The position numbers and the translations under genes were made by a program. From an uncultured Helicobacteraceae bacterium (GTDB lineage: Bacteria > Campylobacterota > Campylobacteria > Campylobacterales > UBA6016), in the NCBI GenBank assembly GCA_937973585.1, contig CALJKN010000062.1:1-37605 (forward strand): a DNA stretch of 37,605 nt, read 5' to 3'. Below the pieces are notes generated by a model. The model was not told where the DNA came from. It worked only from the letters and a program-made list of their open reading frames with translations, and did not search any database. Every line of letters starts with the position of its first letter. Positions within the stretch are counted from its first letter, which is position 1. Shown here piece by piece: positions 1 through 6,256 of this stretch.

Positions 1-98
1 AAAACCAGACAATATCAGACGGCTTGATAGAGATAGCCGGAGAGTTGGCGAAAGCCTCCGATGCCCTTGATAAGCAGATGGGTGGATTTAAGGTCTAA
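1..98 (+). CDS. Methyl-accepting chemotaxis protein, C-terminal end (partial)
   Basis: The reading frame starting at base 3 is open from the window edge and encodes 31 residues (NQTISDGLIEIAGELAKA... ending GGFKV) before a TAA stop at 96-98. Amphipathic helix followed by a terminal Phe-Lys-Val is typical of the last helix of chemoreceptor cytoplasmic domains, just after the CheA/CheW-binding hairpin. Only the tail is present, so sensor type and topology cannot be judged. The gene converges on the cytochrome b gene, with which it overlaps by four bases. A perfect 7-bp hairpin lies 19 bases past the stop. The family call is an inference from a short tail. Confidence 0.6.
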   Translation, partial: NQTISDGLIEIAGELAKASDALDKQMGGFKV

Positions 99-721
99 TG
101 GTTTAGATATAAATATCCGGCGGCAAAAGAGCCGCCGAGCCAGATAAATGCTATGATTTTTTGGGAGATATTCAGAGACCCTATCTCCTCCCCCTTTTTT
201 GCCGGACGTTTTCCGTCAATCATCCCCTTTACTATCCCATCGCTATGTAAAAATATATGGAGCATTACCCCTTGCAGATGTATAAAAGCGATAGCGAGTA
301 CCGTATTTGCAAAGGCTTCATGAACTTGAAGGGCTATCTCTTTTTGCTCTTTTGCGGCAAACTCCAGAAGCCAAATTCCGCTTATTCCTACGCCGAAAGC
401 GGAGGCTATCAAAAGTAGCATCACCCATCCCGCAACTGCCGGATGCCCTACCGTGTGATCAGCATCTTCCTTTATCAGGGAAAACTCTTTTTTCGCCTCG
501 CTAAACCCTTTCAAAAAAGCCCCGAATCTGACGTACTTAGTTCCGGTAAACCCCCATACTATGCGCCCCAAAACAAGAGAAAAAGCGACTATCCCCGATA
601 CTAGATGGAGTGCTAGATATTTTTTGCCGTATACGATTAGCATTGACAAAAAAACAGAGACGGCAAGCCCCCAGTGAAATATTCGTGTCGGCAGATCCCA
701 TACGGAGCGTTTTTGAATCAT
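95..721 (-). CDS. Cytochrome b561-type membrane protein (Ni/Fe-hydrogenase b-type cytochrome family)
   Basis: 208 residues with four to five hydrophobic segments (about 14-31, 37-57, 95-119, 138-160, 187-205). Histidines positioned as candidate haem b ligands are His16, His39, His134, His148 and His155. The N-terminal W-D-L-P-T-R-I-F-H-W stretch is characteristic of the PF01292 cytochrome b family. Such proteins pass electrons between the quinone pool and a periplasmic or membrane partner. It is the last gene of the arsenic-type operon. Its ATG overlaps the rhodanese stop (ATGA), so translation is probably coupled. The redox partner is not evident. The periplasmic rhodanese or the small thioredoxin encoded just upstream are candidates by position only. 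Confidence 0.88.
   Translation of the reverse strand: MIQKRSVWDLPTRIFHWGLAVSVFLSMLIVYGKKYLALHLVSGIVAFSLVLGRIVWGFTGTKYVRFGAFLKGFSEAKKEFSLIKEDADHTVGHPAVAGWVMLLLIASAFGVGISGIWLLEFAAKEQKEIALQVHEAFANTVLAIAFIHLQGVMLHIFLHSDGIVKGMIDGKRPAKKGEEIGSLNISQKIIAFIWLGGSFAAGYLYLNH
118..137. other. Perfect 7-bp hairpin past the chemoreceptor stop, inside the cytochrome b 3' end
   Basis: CGGCGGC, a six-base AAAAGA loop, then GCCGCCG. It lies 19 bases downstream of the chemoreceptor stop on the + strand and within the last codons of the convergent cytochrome b gene. No T-run follows on either side, so it is not a classic intrinsic terminator. It could protect a 3' end after Rho termination or simply reflect the Gly-Gly/Ala-Ala codons. 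Confidence 0.35.
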
Positions 722-1146
722 TTATTCTGTTTATTGCCTAAAAACTCTTTGGCCTCATCCCCTCTGAGGTATGCCGCAAGCCCCAATAGCCCGTCTGTTA
801 GATATCTGCTTTTATATCCTTTTGTTACGAGGTATAGTCTGGCTATTTCGGCTCTGTCGTAGTGTGGGCAAACGGTAATAATCACCATCTCTTTGTCAAG
901 TTCCGGTAGCCTCTTCGGAAGTTCGTTTAGCGGTATATTTTTCATAAATGGAAAATTCCAGAGGGTGTACTCCTCCTTGAATCTGATATCCAAAAAAATC
1001 GCTTTACCGTTTTTATAGAGCTCTAACGCCTCATAGCTTTTGATCTTCATGGCGTTTCGTTCTATATAATCAAAATTTGAGAGGTAATTGTCAAAACTAT
1101 CTGCAAAAGCATGAATGCAAAGGGATAGAAAAACCAAAATCCTCAC
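718..1146 (-). CDS. Periplasmic rhodanese-like protein
   Basis: 142 residues beginning with a short export signal (about residues 1-16, cleavage after Ala-Phe-Ala likely). A single rhodanese domain follows, with L-D-I-R near residue 53 and an active-site loop V-C-P-H-Y-D-R-A-E around residue 92, which has the C-x4-R spacing of sulfurtransferases. Rhodanese domains carry a persulfide on this cysteine or, in relatives, bind oxyanions. The GTG start overlaps the thioredoxin stop (GTGA) and the stop overlaps the next ATG, so the three redox genes are tightly coupled. Export to the periplasm is inferred from the signal. Substrate unknown. A role in arsenic or sulfur redox chemistry is suggested only by position. 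Confidence 0.85.
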   Translation of the reverse strand: MRILVFLSLCIHAFADSFDNYLSNFDYIERNAMKIKSYEALELYKNGKAIFLDIRFKEEYTLWNFPFMKNIPLNELPKRLPELDKEMVIITVCPHYDRAEIARLYLVTKGYKSRYLTDGLLGLAAYLRGDEAKEFLGNKQNK

Positions 1147-1373
1147 GATAGCAGCTCTATGACCTCGTCGGCACTAGGGAGTCTGCCGCTTATTTTGACC
1201 TCTCCATTTACAACTAGAGCCGGAGTACTCATCACCCCGTAATTCATAATGGTGACTATATCTTCAACTTTTATTATCTCGGCTTCTATTCCGGCTTTTT
1301 TGAGGGCGTTTTGGGTGATCTCATGTAGCATTTTGCATTTTGTGCATCCGGTTCCAAGTATCTCTATTTTCAC
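1143..1373 (-). CDS. Small thioredoxin/glutaredoxin-like protein (redox-active disulfide protein 2 type)
   Basis: 76 residues, GTG start, with the redox motif C10-T-K-C13 right after the first beta strand and a cis-proline Thr-Pro pair at about 50-51, all typical of the compact thioredoxin family of the archaeal MTH895/TM0996 type. These cytosolic proteins shuttle disulfides to a dedicated partner. It sits directly after the COG0701 permease, a pairing that is common in bacteria. The upstream arsC product is of the thioredoxin-dependent type, so this protein is a plausible electron donor, though that is inference. It overlaps the rhodanese gene by four bases. Confidence 0.9.
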   Translation of the reverse strand: MKIEILGTGCTKCKMLHEITQNALKKAGIEAEIIKVEDIVTIMNYGVMSTPALVVNGEVKISGRLPSADEVIELLS

Positions 1374-1388
1374 GGGCTTTACACCTTT

Positions 1389-2339
1389 TTATAAAATTGC
1401 GTTAAACAAATATCCTACTCCGATAATACCGAGTGTAACTACTCCGAAGAATATCAAAATTAGCTTTATGCTCATTACCCTCTTTAGTATCATCGCCTCC
1501 GGCAGACTAAGAGCTGTTACTGCCATCATAAAGCTGAGAGCCGTACCTATCAGCATCCCTTTTGCCGTTAAAACCTCAATTAACGGCATAACACCTGCAG
1601 CATTGGAGTACATAGGAACCCCCAGAAGCGTGGCTATAGGAACGGCGAACGGATTGCCGCTTCCGGCTACGGAGGCTACAAATTCGGTCGGAACATAACC
1701 GTGGATAAAAGCCCCTGCTCCGACACCCAAAAGTACATATAACCATATTTTGCGCAAAATATCTTTTGTGTACTCTGCCGCCTCTTTCATTCTGTCAGAA
1801 AAAATTATCTCTCTACTTTGCGCTTTTATCTCTCCGCTGATCGGCTTTATCTCTATTAGTATCTCGTTTTGCAGACTCATTCTCCCAAGCACTATCCCGC
1901 CGATAATCGCAACGGCAAGACCGAATCCTATATATATTGCAGTTATTTTCCACCCAAACATCGTAAAGAGCATTGCAATGGCTATTTCGTTGTTGAGGGG
2001 TGCCGAGATAAGGTAGCTAAACGTAACACCGATCGGTATTCGTGCCTGTAAAAATCCGAGAAATAGCGGAATGGCCGAGCATGAGCAAAACGGGGTGATA
2101 ATCCCGAACAGAGACGCTAAAATATTTCCTGTAAACTCATGCCGTTTGCTAAGATACTCCCTCACTTTCTCTGTCGAAAAATACGAGCGCAACAACGTAA
2201 CGGCAAAAATAATTACGGTAAGTAAAAAAAGTATTTTTACCGTGTCGTATATAAAAAAGTTTAACGCATCGGCTATCCGGTCACCGCTTGCCATGCCGAG
2301 CCATTCGTAGACAAATAGATCAACCGCTGCTTGCCACAT
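1389..2339 (-). CDS. COG0701-type permease (ArsP/DUF318 family)
   Basis: 316 residues with about eight membrane helices split by a hydrophilic central loop (about 150-195). The conserved Pro-Phe-Cys-Ser-Cys-Ser motif (Cys85, Cys87) and the later V-P-M-Y-S-N-A-A-G motif match the permease family that includes ArsP, the organoarsenical (methyl- and aryl-As(III)) exporter first studied in Campylobacter. Some relatives have no proven substrate. The gene follows arsC by two bases and precedes the small thioredoxin, so arsenical efflux is the favoured role. The paired cysteines could bind a trivalent arsenical. Assignment as true ArsP rather than a sister permease is uncertain, so no symbol is given. 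Confidence 0.87.
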   Translation of the reverse strand: MWQAAVDLFVYEWLGMASGDRIADALNFFIYDTVKILFLLTVIIFAVTLLRSYFSTEKVREYLSKRHEFTGNILASLFGIITPFCSCSAIPLFLGFLQARIPIGVTFSYLISAPLNNEIAIAMLFTMFGWKITAIYIGFGLAVAIIGGIVLGRMSLQNEILIEIKPISGEIKAQSREIIFSDRMKEAAEYTKDILRKIWLYVLLGVGAGAFIHGYVPTEFVASVAGSGNPFAVPIATLLGVPMYSNAAGVMPLIEVLTAKGMLIGTALSFMMAVTALSLPEAMILKRVMSIKLILIFFGVVTLGIIGVGYLFNAIL

Positions 2340-2340
2340 C

Positions 2341-2748
2341 TTATAGACCTAGAGCCTCTTTGATTTTAGGTAGCAATGTATCTTTTATCTCGTTTAGGGT
2401 TTTTGCATACCCCTCTTTCTCTCCCCCTGTAGGGTCTGCAAAACCGACATGTATTTTTTTTGTTTTGCCGGCAAACATAGGGCATGTTTCGTTTGCGTGG
2501 TCGCATACGGTTACCACTAGATCAAACTCTTGTAAAGGCAGCTTATCCATCGTTTTGGAGCTTAGCCCCTCCGTAGGGATTCCGACGTTTTGAAGCGCCT
2601 CTATGGCATTTGGATTGACAGTGCCGCTGGGCGATACTCCGCTTGAGTACCCTTTTACCCCAAGTTCTCCCAGATAATTGTTGATGAGGGCTTCCCCCAT
2701 GATTGAGCGGCATGAGTTTCCCGTGCATAAAACAAGTACATTTTTCAT
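2341..2748 (-). CDS. arsC: Arsenate reductase, thioredoxin-coupled (LMW phosphatase fold)
   Basis: 135 residues. The P-loop C8-T-G-N-S-C13-R-S is at the N-terminus and the redox pair Cys82 and Cys89 lies in V-C-D-H-A-N-E-T-C-P. This is the same three-cysteine relay as in Staphylococcus pI258 ArsC (Cys10, Cys82, Cys89). These enzymes reduce arsenate to arsenite in the cytoplasm and are regenerated by thioredoxin rather than glutaredoxin. The gene sits four bases after arsB and just before the permease in the arsR-led operon, so reduction and efflux are co-expressed. Family and role are clear from the residues. Recycling by the neighbouring small thioredoxin is an inference. Confidence 0.95.
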   Translation of the reverse strand: MKNVLVLCTGNSCRSIMGEALINNYLGELGVKGYSSGVSPSGTVNPNAIEALQNVGIPTEGLSSKTMDKLPLQEFDLVVTVCDHANETCPMFAGKTKKIHVGFADPTGGEKEGYAKTLNEIKDTLLPKIKEALGL

Positions 2749-2752
2749 ATAT

Positions 2753-4009
2753 CTATCCTAAAAGTGAAATTAAAACCGACAAAAGAACAGGCGGGGTAAC
2801 TAAAAGGCCGAATTTTGAGTACTCCCAAAATCCGATTTTGACCCCTTTTTTCTCTAGCACGTGAAGCCAAAGGAGGGTAGCCAAAGAGCCGAAGGGGGTC
2901 ATTTTTGGCCCCAGGTTACACCCTATGATGTTTGCATAGGCGAGCATATCGCTTGCGTACGGTTTGAGGGCTATATCCATTACCATGACGGTCGGCATAT
3001 TGTTCATAACGGCACTAAGCGTTGCCGCCAAAAATCCGACTCCGACGACTGCATACGGCTCACCCATCTGAACAAGCTTGCTTACAATGAGAGAGATCTC
3101 ATCGGTTAGCCCACCGTTTTTGAGGCCGTAAACAACTATATAAAGCCCTATGCTAAACCATACAATCTGCCAAGGGGCGGTTTTTATCGTGAGATAAAAC
3201 TTTGCACTTTTTCTGTATGAGGCTATAGCCAAAAATACAATTCCACCGCCGAGAGCAAATACGCTAACCGGTAGCCCAAAGGCATCGCCCAGAAAATATC
3301 CCGCCAGTAAAGTCCCCAAAAAAATCCAACTGAAATAAAATAGCGGTTTGTCTTTTAATGTAGAATCAGGATCTTTTAGGAGCGACACGTCAACAGTTTT
3401 TGGAATATCGTTTTTGAGGACAATCCACAGTAGTGCCGTAGAGACTATGACGCTTGTCAAAAATGGAATCGCCATATTGAGGGTATAGTCCAAAAATCCT
3501 ATTTTGAAATATCCGGCCGTCACGATATTCGTGAGGTTTGAAAAAACAAACGGCAAGGATGCGCTATCTGATATGAATCCTCCCGCCAGCAAAAATGCGA
3601 CTATCGTTTTGACGTTGAGGTTTAGAAGCCTCATTTTTGAGAGTAGTATAGGTGTTAAAATCAAGGCGGCTCCGTCGTTGGCAAACAAAGCGCTAACGGC
3701 TGCCCCCAAAAGAATTGAATAAACAAACATCCTATGTCCGCTGCCGTTTGAGAGTTTGGCTGCCTTGACGGCACACCACTCGAAAAACCCTATCTCATCA
3801 AGCACCATCGAGAGGATAATAATCCCGATAAAACTGAGCGTAGCATCCCATACGACACTGCCAACCTCAACCATGTCGGTGAGGCTTACGACACCGAAGA
3901 TATATGCTAAAACGGCACCGATAACGGCAGACGTACCGATTTTGAGCCCTTTGGGTTGGAAAATGACCAAAATCAGCGTAAATAAAAAAATAGCAATAGC
4001 GACACCCAT
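2753..4009 (-). CDS. arsB: Arsenite efflux transporter, ArsB/NhaD superfamily
   Basis: 418 residues, about eleven hydrophobic segments, no signal peptide. Characteristic stretches are A-N-D-G-A-A-L-I-L-T-P near 110-120, F-S-N-L-T-N-I near 157-163 and N-N-M-P-T-V near 342, which match the paired half-repeats of the ArsB/ion-transporter superfamily. ArsB exports As(III) or Sb(III) using the proton motive force. No arsA ATPase gene is present, so it presumably works as a secondary carrier. It is the second gene of the operon, starting 15 bases after arsR. Repression by ArsR is likely. Confidence 0.93.
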   Translation of the reverse strand: MGVAIAIFLFTLILVIFQPKGLKIGTSAVIGAVLAYIFGVVSLTDMVEVGSVVWDATLSFIGIIILSMVLDEIGFFEWCAVKAAKLSNGSGHRMFVYSILLGAAVSALFANDGAALILTPILLSKMRLLNLNVKTIVAFLLAGGFISDSASLPFVFSNLTNIVTAGYFKIGFLDYTLNMAIPFLTSVIVSTALLWIVLKNDIPKTVDVSLLKDPDSTLKDKPLFYFSWIFLGTLLAGYFLGDAFGLPVSVFALGGGIVFLAIASYRKSAKFYLTIKTAPWQIVWFSIGLYIVVYGLKNGGLTDEISLIVSKLVQMGEPYAVVGVGFLAATLSAVMNNMPTVMVMDIALKPYASDMLAYANIIGCNLGPKMTPFGSLATLLWLHVLEKKGVKIGFWEYSKFGLLVTPPVLLSVLISLLG

Positions 4010-4024
4010 ATTATCACCCTTTTT

Positions 4025-4327
4025 TTATGCGCAAGCTGTTTGCTTGTTTTGTATTGCGAGCGGCAATTCGGCTATCTCGGATATGATTTTTGAGTGAAAA
4101 TCTGTAGCCGGAGAGAGATAGTAGTATGCGTAGCTTCCGACACGTTCAACGTCCAGAAATCCACCCTCTTTGAGTATTTTTAGGTGTCTTGAGAGCCTTG
4201 ACTGTATCATCTCCAAAGAGCTCTCCAACTCACATACGCAGCTTTTGCCGTGTATAATTAAAAACTTTAAAATCTTCACCCTGCTCTCGTCGTTTACAGC
4301 TCCGATACACTTTAGGAAACCGTCCAT
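4025..4327 (-). CDS. arsR: Arsenical-responsive repressor, ArsR/SmtB family
   Basis: 100 residues with a winged helix-turn-helix (about 10-80). The recognition region S-R-L-S-R-H-L-K-I-L lies near 43-54. The metalloid-sensing pair Cys30-x-Cys32 is in the alpha-3 position used by plasmid R773 ArsR, and a further cysteine sits near the C-terminus (residue 99). As(III) binding normally releases the operator. The gene has a strong Shine-Dalgarno (GGGGGGA, 3-4 bases before the ATG). It leads an operon that probably runs through arsB, arsC, permease, thioredoxin, rhodanese and cytochrome b. An inverted repeat at 4415-4430 upstream is a candidate operator, suggesting autorepression. Confidence 0.94.
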   Translation of the reverse strand: MDGFLKCIGAVNDESRVKILKFLIIHGKSCVCELESSLEMIQSRLSRHLKILKEGGFLDVERVGSYAYYYLSPATDFHSKIISEIAELPLAIQNKQTACA

Positions 4328-4383
4328 TATCCCCCCTGTTTTTTGATTAATTCTTAAATTTTCGGCAAAGCCGCAAATAATGC

Positions 4384-4430
4384 GTTATATCACAAAATCT
4401 TGATATGTTGATATTATGATACCAATCATA
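4384..4430 (-). promoter_or_regulatory. Candidate arsR promoter/operator
   Basis: Upstream of arsR, TATGAT and ATCATA form a perfect 6-bp inverted repeat around ACCA (4415-4430). Next to it TTGATAT occurs twice (4400-4406 and 4408-4414), and ATATC/GATAT form a second inverted repeat (4387-4391, 4402-4406). On the minus strand TATAAC (4384-4389) is a possible -10 and CATAAT overlaps the palindrome. Dyad symmetry at this position is what an ArsR dimer would bind. The exact operator is inferred. Confidence 0.45.
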
Positions 4431-4473
4431 TATTACATTTCGACGACACAAGGGGCGCAAAAGCCGCTAACGG

Positions 4474-5121
4474 TCAATTTGCTTTGCTAACCCCTCTTAG
4501 TACGGGGACAAATAGGCACTCCTCAATCTCTTCCTGAACTATCATGTATTTGTTTTTTCTGAATTTTGTGATGATTTGCTTGTTCCCTTTTGTTATTGGA
4601 GAGACCAGTATTCCATCATCATCGCTTAGTTGATCAAAAATATTTTGCGGAATCTCGTCTATGGAGGCAGAAAACAATATCCTGTCGAATTTTGCAAACT
4701 CAGGCCATCCGTTTAGGCCGTCGTCAAGCTTTATATTAACGTTTAGTATGCCTAGCTCTCTGAATGCGGCTCTGGCCTCAAATAATAGTACTTCAATCCT
4801 CTCGATACTAAAAACACGCCTAAAAAGCCTAGATAGTATGGCTGCCTGATATCCGCTTCCGCATCCGATTTCGAGTACGCTATCTGCACCTTTTGGCTCT
4901 AGTGCCTTTGTCATTTTGGCTACGGTGAGCGGGGAGCTGATCCACTGCTCTGATTTTAGGGGGAGGGCATTTAGTTTGTTGGCGGCAACACCGAATCCTT
5001 TTGGGACGAAGTGGGTTCTGTCTATGTCGAAAAAGGCTCTCAGGATATAATCATCCAGTTTCTCATGTTTTAATAGCTCATCGAGGAGCTTTTTTTGTCT
5101 GATGGACAGAAGGTTAGACAT
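4474..5121 (-). CDS. pcm: Protein-L-isoaspartate O-methyltransferase
   Basis: 215 residues. The SAM-binding motif I, V-L-E-I-G-C-G-S-G-Y-Q, lies near 80-90, preceded by the family's Q-W-I-S-S-P-L-T-V-A segment (about 59-68) that replaces the usual I-S-Q-P. The enzyme methylates abnormal isoaspartyl residues in aged proteins, starting their repair. It overlaps the nrdB stop by one base (TAATG), so it is the last cistron of the purB-nrdA-nrdB-pcm run and translation is probably coupled. Length and motifs fit the family. No further anomalies seen. Confidence 0.92.
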   Translation of the reverse strand: MSNLLSIRQKKLLDELLKHEKLDDYILRAFFDIDRTHFVPKGFGVAANKLNALPLKSEQWISSPLTVAKMTKALEPKGADSVLEIGCGSGYQAAILSRLFRRVFSIERIEVLLFEARAAFRELGILNVNIKLDDGLNGWPEFAKFDRILFSASIDEIPQNIFDQLSDDDGILVSPITKGNKQIITKFRKNKYMIVQEEIEECLFVPVLRGVSKAN

Positions 5122-6188
5122 TAAAAATCATCAAACGAGAGCGTACCTTTTGAGTAGTTGCTCACTGTAGCTTCAAAGAAATTTGCTTTTTGGTCGTTAA
5201 AGCTAGAGAATTTATCGACCCACTTTATGGGGTGCTCTACATTGTACATCGGTTTCATCTTGACCGCTTTTAGTCTGTTATCCGCCAGATATCTGATGTA
5301 TTGGTCTATGATTTCGTCGTTAAATCCGAGTATCTGCCCGCCGGTTACATATTTTCCCCATCCGGCCTCTATTTTTACCGCATCGTCAAACATATGTCTG
5401 ACCTCCTCCTCCAAATCTTTTGTAAAAAGATCGGGCCGTTCGTTTCTGGTGGTATTGATAAGATTTTGGAAAACCAAAAGGTGGGTTATCTCGTCTCTTT
5501 GGATAAACCTGATCATCTCGGCGCTCCCTAGCATTTTACCACTACGGGCGAGGATATACATGCAGGTAAATCCGCTATAAAAATACAACCCCTCAAGTAT
5601 TTGATTGGCAAACATCGCAAGGACTTTTTGACGGTCTGTCGGGTTGTCTTCCAGATTTTTGTAGACCTCGTAGATGTATGCGTTTTTGTGAGATAGCTCT
5701 ATATCGCTTCGCCACTTGTCGTAGATTTCACTTGTATTTTCGGATATCGACTCTACCATTACTGCATACGAGCTAGAGTGTAGAGCCTCCTCGAATGCTT
5801 GACGGACTAGTAAAACATTTATCTCCGGTGCGGTTATAAATGGGTTGATATTGTCCGCTAAGTTGTTTGTCTGGATGGAGTCCATAAAAATTAGCTGGCT
5901 TAAAACCAGATCGTACATCCGTTTTTCAAACTCGGAGAGTTTTTTGTAGTCTTTGGCATCCTGAGTCATATCGACCTCTTTTGGAAACCATGTATTGGCA
6001 AGCATCAGATCCCATAGTCTAATCGCCCATTGGTATTTTACCTTTGTAAGCTCGATTAGACCCGTAGGGTTGCCGCTGATAGTTCGTCGCTGTTGTACCG
6101 ACTCTACGGAATCAGGATTATAAATAATCTTTTTTGCGGATGCCGCAGAGGTTTTGTATTTGGCGCCTATATCAGGGTTTGCTTCCAT
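5121..6188 (-). CDS. nrdB: Class I ribonucleotide reductase, beta subunit
   Basis: 355 residues. Di-iron ligands and the radical tyrosine can be read in order: Asp103, Glu134, His137, Tyr141 (spacing identical to E. coli Asp84, Glu115, His118, Tyr122), then Glu199, Glu233 and His236. The protein generates the tyrosyl radical used by NrdA to reduce ribonucleoside diphosphates. The C-terminal tail (S-F-D-D-F) is the usual docking peptide for the alpha chain. The gene lies 68 bases after nrdA. I saw no NrdR-box-like palindrome in that gap. Confidence 0.96.
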   Translation of the reverse strand: MEANPDIGAKYKTSAASAKKIIYNPDSVESVQQRRTISGNPTGLIELTKVKYQWAIRLWDLMLANTWFPKEVDMTQDAKDYKKLSEFEKRMYDLVLSQLIFMDSIQTNNLADNINPFITAPEINVLLVRQAFEEALHSSSYAVMVESISENTSEIYDKWRSDIELSHKNAYIYEVYKNLEDNPTDRQKVLAMFANQILEGLYFYSGFTCMYILARSGKMLGSAEMIRFIQRDEITHLLVFQNLINTTRNERPDLFTKDLEEEVRHMFDDAVKIEAGWGKYVTGGQILGFNDEIIDQYIRYLADNRLKAVKMKPMYNVEHPIKWVDKFSSFNDQKANFFEATVSNYSKGTLSFDDF

Positions 6189-6256
6189 TGTTACCTCTCG
6201 TTTGGAAAATTTAGGGAGACCATTCTACCCCATTTTTGTTTTGAAAAACGAACCGA

